Assembly (NCBI RefSeq): GCF_014649655.1
Contig: NZ_BMTL01000010.1
Location: forward strand, 186,001-250,000
Direction of reading: 5' to 3'
Length of the DNA stretch: 64,000 bases
Origin: Streptomyces humidus
GTDB lineage: Bacteria; Actinomycetota; Actinomycetes; Streptomycetales; Streptomycetaceae
Part shown: positions 14,534 to 22,456 of the stretch, piece by piece
Position numbering within the stretch: the first letter of the stretch is position 1
Layout: the number at the start of each line of letters is the position of its first letter
The notes under the pieces: generated by a model
The model's input: the letters and a program-made list of their open reading frames with translations, nothing else
Database searches by the model: none
What the model was told of the DNA's origin: nothing
Position numbers and translations under genes: made by a program

Positions 14534-17503
14534 ATGCCGTCCGACGAGCACCGCACGATCGACTTCTTCACCGAGGACGCCCTTCCCGTGCCCTCCATGG
14601 CGCCGGCCGAGGCCGAGCTCATCGCTGCCGAACACCTCGGCATCACCGCTCGCGCGCAGGAGCTGGGCAGCCAGCAGGACGCCAACTTCCTGCTGCACGC
14701 CGACGACGGGACGCCCGCGGCGGTGCTGAAGATCGCCAACCCCGCCTTCGGCACGGTGGAGATCGAGGCCCAGGACGCGGCAGCCGACCTGATCGCCTCG
14801 GCCTGCCCGGAACTGCGCATCGCCACGGTCCTGCGCCGCCCCGACGGCTCCCCGCGGCGCACGACGGTCGACACCGGGAACGGTCCGGCCATCGCCCGCC
14901 TGCTGCGCCATCTGCCCGGCGGCACGCTGTCGGGGCCACGGCACCTGTCCGCCGGCACCGTGGCCGACATGGGCACGATCGCCGCGAAGGTCAGCACCGC
15001 CCTGCGCGACTTCCGGCACCCGGGCCTCGACCGCGTGCTCCAGTGGGACCCGCAGCACGCCGATCGCGTCGTCGCCAAGCTCGCCGGGCACATCGAGGAA
15101 CCCGACCGGCGCGCCGCCGTCCGGACCGCGACAGCCGAGGCCTGGGCCCATGTCCGAAAGCTCGCCGACAGTCTGCCGTTGCAGGCCGTGCACCTGGACC
15201 TCACCGACGACAACCTGATCCGCCGTCCCGACAGCCGTCCGCCCGTGCCGGACGGAATCATCGACTTCGGTGACGTGACCATGAGCTGGGCGGTCGGCGA
15301 ACTCGCCGTGTCACTGTCCTCGATGCTCCACCACGACGGTGTCGAGCCCCACCACGTGCTGCCGGCCGTCCGCGCCTTCCACGCCGTTCGGCCGCTCTCC
15401 CCCGAGGAGGCCGAGGCGGTGTGGCCGCTCGTGGTGCTGCGCGGCGCCGTCCTGGTGGCCAGCGGGCGGCAGCAGGCCGCCGTCGACGAGGACAACGTCT
15501 ACGCCAAGACCGCTCTCGACCGCGAATGGCGCATCTTCGAACAGGCCGCCCTGCTGCCCCTGCCGGTGATGATCCGCCTCGTCATGGACGCGGCCGGCAC
15601 GGCCGACGTGTCTGCCCGTACCGCGCGGGCCGGTGCGCCGGTGCGCCCCCTGCTGCGGGACCTCGCCGCCGAGGACATCACCCTCCTCGACCTGTCCACC
15701 GACGCCGATTCCATGGACCACGGAGCCTGGACGGACGCCGGCGCCGAGGCCCGGCTGGCGGCCTCGGCGCTCGCGGACGGAGCGGCCGCCGTCGCCACCC
15801 GGTACGCCCGTGCGCGACTCACCGGCATACCGGCGCTGTCGGCGGTGTCCACCGCCACGGTGCCCACCGGGATCGACCTCTGGCTCGGCCGGGATGCCGT
15901 GCTGCAGGCGCCCGCCGCGGGGAAGGTCCTCGCCGCGGCGTCGGGACACGTGGAACTCACCTACGGCGCGCAGACGCTGTCGCTGTCCTTCCCCCACGCG
16001 GTCCAGCCCGTGGTCGCCACCGGTGCGACGGTGCGGGCGGGCGAGGACATCGCCCACCTCGGCTCCGGCGCCCCGGTCCACGTCGCGCTGCGCGACGCCG
16101 ACGGCCCCGAGGCCCCGCGCCTGGTGCGTCCCGAGTACGCCGCCGGCTGGCTCGCGCTCACCGCCGATCCCGCCCCGCTCCTCGGCCTCCCGGCCGACTC
16201 CGGCCGCACGCGCGAGAGGGACCTGCTCGACCGGCGTGACGCCGCGTTCGCCACCGTGCAGGAGCACTACTACGCCGACCCGCCGCGCATCGAACGCGGC
16301 TGGCGCCACCATCTGCTGTCCACCGACGGCCGGTCGTACCTCGACATCGTCAACAACGTCACCCCGCTGGGCCACGCCCACCCCCGCGTCGAGCAGGCGG
16401 TCTCCCGGCAGTTGCGGCGGCTCAACACCAACTCGCGCTTCCACTACGCGTCCGTGGTGGAGTTCACCGAGCGCCTCGCCGCCCTCCTCCCCGACCCCCT
16501 GGACACGGTGTTCCTCGTCAACTCCGGTTCGGAAGCGGTGGATCTGGGCCTGCGCCTGGCCATCGGGGCCTCCGGCAGGCACGACGTCGTCGCGCTGAGC
16601 GAGGCGTACCACGGCTGGACGTACGCCTCCGACGCGGTCTCCACCTCGCTCCAGGACAACCCGAACGCCCTGGCCACCCGCCCGAGTTGGGTGCACACCG
16701 TGGACTCGCCCAACTCCTACCGCGGCCGCCACCGCGGCCCGGACGCCGTGCGCTACGCACCCGAGGCCGTCGCGGTGATCGACGAACTGGCCGCTGCCGG
16801 CCGCCCGGCGGGAGCCTTCATCGGCGAGACCTTCTACGGCAACGCCGGAGGAGTCGCCCTGCCCGACGGCTATCTCGCCGAGGTGTACGCGGCGGTACGG
16901 CGACACGGCGGTCTGGCCGTCGCCGACGAGGTCCAGGTCGGCTACGGCCGCCTGGGGCACTGGTTCTGGGGCTTCGAGCAGCAGCGGGTCGTCCCCGACA
17001 TCGTCTGTGTCGCCAAGGCCATGGGCAACGGACACCCCCTCGGCGCCGTCATCACGTCCAAGGCGGTCGCGGACCGGTACCGCGACCAGGGCTACTTCTT
17101 CTCCTCCACCGGCGGCAGCCCCGTCTCCAGCGTCGTGGGCCTCACCGTCCTGGACACTCTGCGCGACGAGGACCTCCAGGGCAACGCCGTGCGCGTCGGC
17201 GGCCGTCTGAAGAGCCGGCTCGAGGCGCTGGCCGACCGCCACGGCATCATCGGCGCCGTCCACGGCTCGGGCCTCTACCTCGGCCTCGAACTCGTCCGGG
17301 ACCGCGCGGGCCTGGAACCCGCCACGGAGGAGACCGCCGAACTCTGCGACCGCATGCTCGACCTCGGCGTGATCGTCCAGCCGACCGGGGACCACCTCAA
17401 CATCCTCAAGATCAAGCCGCCGCTGTGCATCGACGCCACCGCGGTCGACTTCTTCGCCGACATGATCGACCTGGCTCTCACCCAGCTCGGCCACTCCCGC
17501 TGA
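14534..17503 (+). CDS. Three-domain protein: APH-like kinase, M23-like domain, class-III aminotransferase
   Basis: The 989-residue protein joins three modules. Residues about 1-350 are an aminoglycoside-phosphotransferase-like kinase with the catalytic loop HLDLTDDN (His220, Asp222, Asn227) and IIDFGD (Asp244). Residues about 440-530 resemble an M23/biotinyl-like beta domain (GKVLAAASGHVEL, GATVRAGEDIAHLGSG), without a clear zinc-site HxH. Residues about 560-985 are a PLP class-III aminotransferase with NSGSEAVDLGLRLA, DEVQVGYGR and the PLP lysine at 828 (CVAKAMGNG). Human hydroxylysine kinase and the phospho-lyases for phosphoethanolamine and phosphohydroxylysine belong to these same two families. 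A kinase that feeds a phospho-lyase in one chain is therefore plausible. Substrate is unknown. A ribosome site (GAGGA) lies eight bases before the ATG. Confidence 0.88.
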   Translation: MPSDEHRTIDFFTEDALPVPSMAPAEAELIAAEHLGITARAQELGSQQDANFLLHADDGTPAAVLKIANPAFGTVEIEAQDAAADLIASACPELRIATVLRRPDGSPRRTTVDTGNGPAIARLLRHLPGGTLSGPRHLSAGTVADMGTIAAKVSTALRDFRHPGLDRVLQWDPQHADRVVAKLAGHIEEPDRRAAVRTATAEAWAHVRKLADSLPLQAVHLDLTDDNLIRRPDSRPPVPDGIIDFGDVTMSWAVGELAVSLSSMLHHDGVEPHHVLPAVRAFHAVRPLSPEEAEAVWPLVVLRGAVLVASGRQQAAVDEDNVYAKTALDREWRIFEQAALLPLPVMIRLVMDAAGTADVSARTARAGAPVRPLLRDLAAEDITLLDLSTDADSMDHGAWTDAGAEARLAASALADGAAAVATRYARARLTGIPALSAVSTATVPTGIDLWLGRDAVLQAPAAGKVLAAASGHVELTYGAQTLSLSFPHAVQPVVATGATVRAGEDIAHLGSGAPVHVALRDADGPEAPRLVRPEYAAGWLALTADPAPLLGLPADSGRTRERDLLDRRDAAFATVQEHYYADPPRIERGWRHHLLSTDGRSYLDIVNNVTPLGHAHPRVEQAVSRQLRRLNTNSRFHYASVVEFTERLAALLPDPLDTVFLVNSGSEAVDLGLRLAIGASGRHDVVALSEAYHGWTYASDAVSTSLQDNPNALATRPSWVHTVDSPNSYRGRHRGPDAVRYAPEAVAVIDELAAAGRPAGAFIGETFYGNAGGVALPDGYLAEVYAAVRRHGGLAVADEVQVGYGRLGHWFWGFEQQRVVPDIVCVAKAMGNGHPLGAVITSKAVADRYRDQGYFFSSTGGSPVSSVVGLTVLDTLRDEDLQGNAVRVGGRLKSRLEALADRHGIIGAVHGSGLYLGLELVRDRAGLEPATEETAELCDRMLDLGVIVQPTGDHLNILKIKPPLCIDATAVDFFADMIDLALTQLGHSR

Positions 17504-18036
17504 CGCCGCACGTCGAAAGCCCGGTGCCCGGCGGCGCGTCGCATGCACTGAACAAAGTGCGTGGGTCGAATCCGGCCCCGGGCACCGCCGTCCGCCGTCC
17601 ACCGCCGCCGACCTCGCGCACCGACGCCGTACGGCCCCGTCGGTCGCTGTCGCGGGCCGACGAGTCCGGCCGGAACGCCCGGCGCTCCCGGTCGGTCACC
17701 TGGCGGACGGCGTCCAGGAGCAGGGCGATGGCTCTCGGGATCGGAACGGTGCGCGATCCGGCGGCGTCGCGGGAGTGGAAGCCGCCGGGCCCGATCTCCG
17801 GGAGCCCCTTGCCCGGCTGTATGACGTCATGCAGAGTTCTCGGTGTGTGAATGGATGGTCGACGCTGCGGTGTGCTGTGAGGCGCTGCGACGCGCTGCGG
17901 TCCGGCCGGCCGGACGTGGTCGCCGCGGTGCGCAGTCCGGGCCGCGTACCGTCTCGTGTCGGCGCCGAAGCCGCCGCCGCACGGCCGCCGGCGCGCGGCC
18001 GGGGCCGTCCAAGGACAACCGAAGGGGGAGCGGGGC
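17504..18036. other. Intergenic region with a tRNA-like inverted repeat
   Basis: About 530 bases with no supportable gene. GGTGCCCGG (17523-17531) pairs with CCGGGCACC (17578-17586) as an acceptor-like stem. Between them lie a GCACT/AGTGC stem and GGGTCGAATCCGGCC, which looks like a T-arm. The whole is 64 bases, too short and too irregular for a working tRNA. The rest is upstream region of the RpiR-type gene. Confidence 0.4.
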
Positions 18037-18918
18037 ATGAGCGCGGAGACGGAGTTCGGTGAGGGCGGGCCGGCGCCGACGGCGGCGGACAGCCCCGCCG
18101 CCCGGCTGCAGACGCTCTTCGAGGGGCACCGGCTGACGCCCACCCAGCGGCGCATCGCGCACAGCATGGTGCGGCGCGCCGCCGACGTGCCGTTCCTGTC
18201 CAGTGTGGAGCTGGCCGAGCTCGCCGGGGTCAGCCAGCCGTCCGTCACCCGCTTCGCGGTCGCCCTCGGCTTCGACGGCTACCCCGCCCTGCGCAGGCAT
18301 CTGCGCGAGGTCGCCCCCGCCGAACAGGCCGCGGACACCGCCTCGTACAACGAGTACCAGCAGGCCGTCGAGGCCGAGATCGAGAACCTGCGGCACCTCG
18401 CCGAGGTGCTGGCCGACCCCCGTCCGGTGCGGCGGGCAGGCCGGCTGCTGGCAGCCTCCCGCCCGCTGCCCGTCCTCGGCCTGCGGGCCGCCGCCTCCCA
18501 GGCGTACGGTTTCGCGTACTTCGCCGCCAAGGTCCATCCGGACGTACGGCTGCTGAACGAGGGCGGCACGATGATCCACGACCGGATCGACGCCGCCGTC
18601 CGGGCCGGCGCCTCGGCCCTGCTCTGCTTCGCGCTGCCCCGGCACCCGCGCGAGGTCGTCGACACCCTCGGTTACGCCAGGGAGGCCGGGCTGAGCGTGA
18701 TCACGGTCGCCGACTCCGCGTTCGCGCCGGTCGCCAAGGTCTCCGACCTGCTGCTGCCGGCCGCCGTCGGCACCGGGCTCGCCTTCGACACGGCCTGTGC
18801 GCCGATGCTGCTCGGACGAGTGCTGCTGGAGGCGATGTGCGACGACCTGCCCGACGCGCAGGCCCGGCTGGAGGAGTTCGACGCGCGGGCGGCGTCGCGC
18901 GGGCTTTTCGTGGAGTGA
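18037..18918 (+). CDS. RpiR/MurR-family transcriptional regulator
   Basis: This 293-residue regulator has an N-terminal HTH_6 domain (LTPTQRRIAHSMVRRAA, then LAELAGVSQPSVTRFAVALGF) and a C-terminal SIS sugar-isomerase-like domain (about 130-260), which usually binds a phosphosugar. The ATG at 18037 follows GGGGGAG by seven bases; an upstream in-frame ATG lacks such a site. It is followed by a small membrane protein on the same strand. Its targets are unknown; the hut operon 3.5 kb away is one possibility since RpiR-type proteins sometimes control catabolic genes. Confidence 0.88.
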   Translation: MSAETEFGEGGPAPTAADSPAARLQTLFEGHRLTPTQRRIAHSMVRRAADVPFLSSVELAELAGVSQPSVTRFAVALGFDGYPALRRHLREVAPAEQAADTASYNEYQQAVEAEIENLRHLAEVLADPRPVRRAGRLLAASRPLPVLGLRAAASQAYGFAYFAAKVHPDVRLLNEGGTMIHDRIDAAVRAGASALLCFALPRHPREVVDTLGYAREAGLSVITVADSAFAPVAKVSDLLLPAAVGTGLAFDTACAPMLLGRVLLEAMCDDLPDAQARLEEFDARAASRGLFVE

Positions 18919-19013
18919 TCCCGCCCGTGGGGGCGCGCTCTCAGACTCGTCTCACGTTCGCTCACTAGTCTGCGCGGTCACGGAACTGTGCCTTGAGTGA
19001 GGAGGAGACGGAC

Positions 19014-19598
19014 GTGGCACGCGGAGGACAGGGGTTGGCTCGGGTGGCCGTCGTCGTACGGGCCGGAGCCGCGCCGTTGTGGTGGTGCGGGGTGTTCGCG
19101 GCGGGGGTCGGCGTCCTCGCGCCGGGCCTCACGGGACGGCGGATCGGGGTGCTGGCCGGGGCCGCGCTGTTCATCGTGGCCGCGGCGGCCACGGGGCTGC
19201 TCGGCCGGCGCCGGTACACCGCGCTGGGCCGCGCAGCCGCCCGGGCCGGCAAGCACGACGTGCTGCAGGACCGGGCGGTGACCGTCCGCACCTGGCGGCA
19301 CGGTCACCGCTGGTGGCTGCTGCTCGCCTTCCTGGCCGCGCTGGGCGCTTCCCTCGCGGCGCCCGCGGCCGGCGGGATGCTGCTCGCCGGCTGCGGGACC
19401 GGGCTGCGCTGGAAGGCCGCCTGGCTCGGGCGGCGCGAGCGGGACGACGACGCGCTGCTGTGGGTGCGCGTCGACTGGCTGGACCGGCGCGGCGGACGCC
19501 CGGCCGGCAAGGCCGTCAAGGCGTACCGCAGCACCGGCGTCGCGGCGGGCGACGCGGCGCCGGGCGGGGCCCGCCGCCGCACCCCGGCGCTGGTCTAG
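19014..19598 (+). CDS. Integral membrane protein of unknown function
   Basis: The 194-residue protein has two N-terminal hydrophobic segments (LWWCGVFAAGVGVLAPGL and IGVLAGAALFIVAAAATGLL). A basic loop and one or two further segments follow (WWLLLAFLAALGASLAAP, AAGGMLLAGCG), then a basic cytoplasmic tail. The GTG at 19014 is preceded by GAGGAGGAG at good distance; a TTG 21 bases earlier would put that site inside the gene. It converges on the Roadblock operon with a terminator between. No family recognised. Confidence 0.7.
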   Translation: MARGGQGLARVAVVVRAGAAPLWWCGVFAAGVGVLAPGLTGRRIGVLAGAALFIVAAAATGLLGRRRYTALGRAAARAGKHDVLQDRAVTVRTWRHGHRWWLLLAFLAALGASLAAPAAGGMLLAGCGTGLRWKAAWLGRRERDDDALLWVRVDWLDRRGGRPAGKAVKAYRSTGVAAGDAAPGGARRRTPALV

Positions 19599-19651
19599 CC
19601 CGAAGGACCAGGCGCAGGGCGGGCGCGGGCGGGGCGTCGGGCCGCCGCGGG

Positions 19652-19687
19652 CCGGGCGGGCGTGGGCCATGGTCCGCGCCCGCCCGG
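19652..19687. terminator. 11-bp hairpin between convergent operons
   Basis: CCGGGCGGGCG (19652-19662) and CGCCCGCCCGG (19677-19687) are perfectly complementary. The 14-base middle is itself nearly palindromic, extending the stem. It separates the membrane-protein gene from the Roadblock operon. Confidence 0.7.
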
Positions 19688-19719
19688 CAGGAGCCGGTAA
19701 GAGGAGCCGACGAGGGGCC

Positions 19720-20094
19720 TCAGACCTCCAGGTCCTCCTCGATCTTCTTCAGCTGGTGGCGCGCCATCGCCAGGTTGGCCCGCTTGGCGTCCAGGACGAG
19801 GTACATGAAGAGTCCGTTGCCGCCGCGCCCGCTGATCAGCCGGATCAGGTGGTACTGGTCGTTCAGCGTGATCAGGATGTCCTCGATCTGGCCCTTGAGC
19901 CCCAGGTGTTCCATGGTGCGCATCTTGGCGCGCACCACGTCGGTGTTGCCCGCGGCGGCGACGTTCAGGTCGAACGTCTTGCTGCCGCCCATCGTGCCGA
20001 GCGCCATGCCGCTGGTGTAGTCGACGAGTGCGACTCCGGTCGCCCCCTCGATGGAGGAGAGGCACTCTTTCAGCGTGGTTTCGGTGTTGGCCAT
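19720..20094 (-). CDS. Roadblock/LC7-domain protein
   Basis: The 124-residue protein is a single Roadblock/LC7 domain: LKECLSSIEGATGVALVDYT, a middle helix rich in Asp/Asn, and LITLNDQYHLIRLI followed by GLFMYLVLDAKRANLAMARH. The ATG at 20094 has GAGGAG eight bases upstream. It is the last of four co-oriented genes, three with this fold. In Streptomyces the best known Roadblock proteins are CvnB, which pair with a Ras-like GTPase and a sensor kinase; neither is present here. It closely resembles the last-but-three gene in motif (GVALVDYTSGMALG versus GAALVDWTSGLALG), pointing to duplication. Confidence 0.85.
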   Translation of the reverse strand: MANTETTLKECLSSIEGATGVALVDYTSGMALGTMGGSKTFDLNVAAAGNTDVVRAKMRTMEHLGLKGQIEDILITLNDQYHLIRLISGRGGNGLFMYLVLDAKRANLAMARHQLKKIEEDLEV

Positions 20095-20116
20095 GACGTG
20101 TGCTCCTCGGTTCCTG

Positions 20117-20644
20117 TCAGCTTTCCGTGGTGGTGCGCGCGTTGGCCGTGGCCGGGCCGCGCGCCGTTCTGGTCCGTACGGTGGGGGGCTTTGCCGGTGT
20201 GCGCACCGGCGGCTTGGCGGGGGGCTTCGGCGGCGCCTCGGCGGGCGCGGCCCGCGACTGCCGCGCCGCCGCCTCCCGGGCGTCCACGAGCTCGCCGACG
20301 CGGGTCCCGGCACGGCGGCCCTCCAGGTGCAGCCGGCCGACGTTGACGCGGTCCTGCGCGAGCAGGGTCAGCACGGCGGACTCGCCGGCCGCGTACGTCG
20401 CGACGTAGCCGTACCGGCCGCGCACGAGCAGCTCCCGGAAGTCGCCCTGGCCGGTGGTGTCCGCCATCCGCACCGCGACGCCGAGGGCGGCGGCGGTCAG
20501 CGCGGCCACCACCTCCGGCTCCACGCCGGGCGTGTCGTGAGCGAGGACGAGGCCGTCCACGCCCGCCGCGAGCGCGCCGGTCAGCTGGGGCACCCGGGCC
20601 CGCAGCCGCCGCAGTTCGTCGAGTATCTCGGGCGCCGAGGCCAT
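20117..20644 (-). CDS. Roadblock/LC7-like protein with Pro/Ala/Lys-rich tail
   Basis: The first 115 of 175 residues form a Roadblock-like domain (PEILDELRRLRARVPQLTGA, GVDGLVLAHDTPGVEPE, ESAVLTLLAQDRVNVGRLHL). The last 60 are low-complexity Pro-Ala-Lys-Thr, probably disordered and basic. The ATG at 20644 has GAGGAG seven bases upstream; a longer version would run into the preceding gene. It lies 34 bases after the DUF4388-like gene and 22 bases before the next Roadblock gene, so co-transcription is likely. The tail could contact the membrane, DNA or another protein. Confidence 0.8.
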   Translation of the reverse strand: MASAPEILDELRRLRARVPQLTGALAAGVDGLVLAHDTPGVEPEVVAALTAAALGVAVRMADTTGQGDFRELLVRGRYGYVATYAAGESAVLTLLAQDRVNVGRLHLEGRRAGTRVGELVDAREAAARQSRAAPAEAPPKPPAKPPVRTPAKPPTVRTRTARGPATANARTTTES

Positions 20645-20678
20645 CAGCTCGCTCCTCTCGGCACGCGGTCGCTGCCGT

Positions 20679-21587
20679 TCAAAGGGCCTCCAGCGCATCC
20701 CTGAGCCTCTTCAGCAGGGTGATGTCGGGGTCGTTGACGCGGGGCAGGGTGATGCCCGGCGACGGTTCGGCCGCGGCCGTCCCGGTGCTCCTCGCGAACG
20801 CGTGGCGGGGCGGGAGCCCGGGCACGGCCGCGGCGCGGTCGGTGCGCGGCGGCGGGAAGAGGGCCGTCAGCAGCCCCGCCGCGGCCAGCCGCCGGGCGTC
20901 CACCAGGGTGTGGAAGGCCTGCCGGCCCAGCTCGCGCGCGATGTCCGGCGCGGTGCGCACGCCGTCCGCCAGAGCCAGTACCGCGCTCTGCCGGGCGGTC
21001 GGCGTCGGCGCGGCGACCGCGTCGGACCGGCGCAGCGGCGCCCCGTCGGTCAGCGGGTCCGGCCACAGGCGGTCCAGCAGCTCGCGCCGGCGCAGCGTCT
21101 CGCGCTCGACCACGTCGACGGGGACCGGCCGCAGGGCGCCCAGCCAGTGTCCGGCGCCGTAGTGGAAGTGTCCCGGGGAGCTGCTGGGGGCGAGCGCGAA
21201 GTAGGCCGCGTCGTACACCGTCTGGAGATGGCACAGTTCCAGCGCGCCGCGCGGGACACGGCCGGCGTCGAGCAGCAGACGGGCGGCGCCGTACTCCTCG
21301 TCGGCCCGGCCCACCGCGTCCTGCCAGACGGCGGGGGCGAGGGTGCCGTGGGCCAGGAGGAGCACGTCGAGGCCCGGGGCGAGCGGGCTCTCGGCGTGCA
21401 CCACGCGGCCCTCGGCGAGGTAGAGCGAGCCGCGCTCGCGCTCCAGGACGCCCGTCGCCCGCTCGGCCGCGAGCCTGGTCAGCATCGGCGACAGCGCGCC
21501 GCCGTGCTCCCGCGCCCCGGACTTCTCCCGCACGGGCAGCCGGGGCGGCGGGGTCGTCCCCTGCGGGTGCGTTCTCACCGCCGTCAC
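20679..21587 (-). CDS. DUF4388-like (PatA N-terminal type) protein
   Basis: The 302-residue protein has an N-terminal region (about 30-130) reading ATGVLERERGSLYLAEGRVV and HAESPLAPGLDVLLLA. That pattern, small-residue-rich with an exposed beta sheet, matches DUF4388, often found with Roadblock proteins and gliding or twitching GTPase circuits. A second part (about 170-240) looks like a winged-helix (SAVLALADGVRTAPDIARELG). The GTG at 21587 overlaps the upstream stop as GTGA, giving translational coupling. Alternative starts lie downstream. The operon context suggests an adaptor in a Roadblock complex. Confidence 0.7.
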   Translation of the reverse strand: MTAVRTHPQGTTPPPRLPVREKSGAREHGGALSPMLTRLAAERATGVLERERGSLYLAEGRVVHAESPLAPGLDVLLLAHGTLAPAVWQDAVGRADEEYGAARLLLDAGRVPRGALELCHLQTVYDAAYFALAPSSSPGHFHYGAGHWLGALRPVPVDVVERETLRRRELLDRLWPDPLTDGAPLRRSDAVAAPTPTARQSAVLALADGVRTAPDIARELGRQAFHTLVDARRLAAAGLLTALFPPPRTDRAAAVPGLPPRHAFARSTGTAAAEPSPGITLPRVNDPDITLLKRLRDALEAL

Positions 21588-22027
21588 CCCAGCACCAGCC
21601 GTCCGGCCATCTCGCCCAGCCGGATCCGGGCCAGCGCCAGGTTGCCGTCCGGCCGGCCCAGCCACACGTGCAGGAACACGCTGCTGTCGAAGGACGTCGG
21701 CACGAAGCGCAGCACGTGATAGCTGTCCCGGTTGCTGATGATCAGGTCCTCGACAGGGGGATCGACGCCGGCCGCCCCGCCCGGTTCGTCCGGTCCGGCC
21801 GGTCCGCCCGGGCTCTGGTGACGGTCGTAGCCGTCGGGCGTGAACGCCCGCTGTTCGGCCGTGAGCCGGGCGACCTCGGCCGCCTCGGCCGCGGCCGCCT
21901 CGTGGTCGCCGCCGGGGAACTCCCCGACCGCGCCCAGGGCCAGCCCGCTCGTCCAGTCGACCAACGCGGCGCCCCGTGCGCCGGGCAGCCGCATGGCCTC
22001 CAGTAGACACTCGTCGATTCCGGGCAC
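21584..22027 (-). CDS. Roadblock/LC7-like protein, first gene of the operon
   Basis: The 147-residue protein begins MPGIDECLLEAMRLPGARGA and continues LVDWTSGLALGAVGEFPGGD. It ends with a beta-helix unit VFLHVWLGRPDGNLALARIR, the same order as the Roadblock gene at 19720. A Gly/Pro/Asp-rich insert (about 68-90) splits the domain. The GTG at 22027 follows GGGAGGGG by eight bases. Its stop overlaps the start of the DUF4388-like gene. Promoter elements were not obvious in the 400 bases upstream. Confidence 0.75.
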   Translation of the reverse strand: MPGIDECLLEAMRLPGARGAALVDWTSGLALGAVGEFPGGDHEAAAAEAAEVARLTAEQRAFTPDGYDRHQSPGGPAGPDEPGGAAGVDPPVEDLIISNRDSYHVLRFVPTSFDSSVFLHVWLGRPDGNLALARIRLGEMAGRLVLG

Positions 22028-22456
22028 CGTTGGCTCCCCTCCCGCCTGCGGTTCGGCTGAGTGATGAAGAAGCTACGCAACGTAGGCGCGAGGGGTGAGT
22101 CTTCTGGCATTTTCCGGCGGAACATGCGGCCGGGTGACTAACGTGGGTCGACTGACCTCGATTCGCCCGGTCGTCGTCCCCTGCGTCTCTTCAACACCTG
22201 ACCAGCGGCGTACGTCAACGGCGTGCGCACCCCGGCAGGGTGGTGAGCGCGGCGACACGCGCCCCCCCGTGTCCCTCCGTGCTCCCCTGTGCCCCTCCTG
22301 CCCCCGGGCTGTTCTCTGCTCCTGCCCGCCCCTCCCCGGCCCGTCTCGGGGCGCGGCTCGTCGCGCCCATGTATTGACTAGCTCTATTCAGCGCGCCAGG
22401 ATGTGAATAACAACAGCAAAATCCGCCGGGATCACCCATCCGCAAGGAGGCCGACC
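22028..22456. other. Divergent control region between the Roadblock and hut operons
   Basis: About 430 bases without a gene. The right end carries a good promoter for hutU at 22374-22402 and its ribosome site AAGGAGG at 22444-22450. The left part should hold the promoter of the Roadblock operon, which I could not pick out. Confidence 0.55.
22374..22402 (+). promoter_or_regulatory. hutU promoter with an internal palindrome
   Basis: TTGACT (22374-22379) and CAGGAT (22397-22402) are 17 bases apart, a near-consensus vegetative promoter. Between them TGACTA-N4-TATTCA (22375-22390) is an inverted repeat with one mismatch. A repressor there would block polymerase, which suits an operon induced by histidine or urocanate. 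Confidence 0.55.

Noticed and set aside
17523-17586. Functional tRNA gene
   Set aside because: It is too short, lacks a D-arm and a clean T-stem. It is listed only as a tRNA-like element.
19720-22027. Conservon (cvnABCD) operon
   Set aside because: No sensor kinase, DUF742 protein or Ras-like GTPase is present, so the set is not a conservon.
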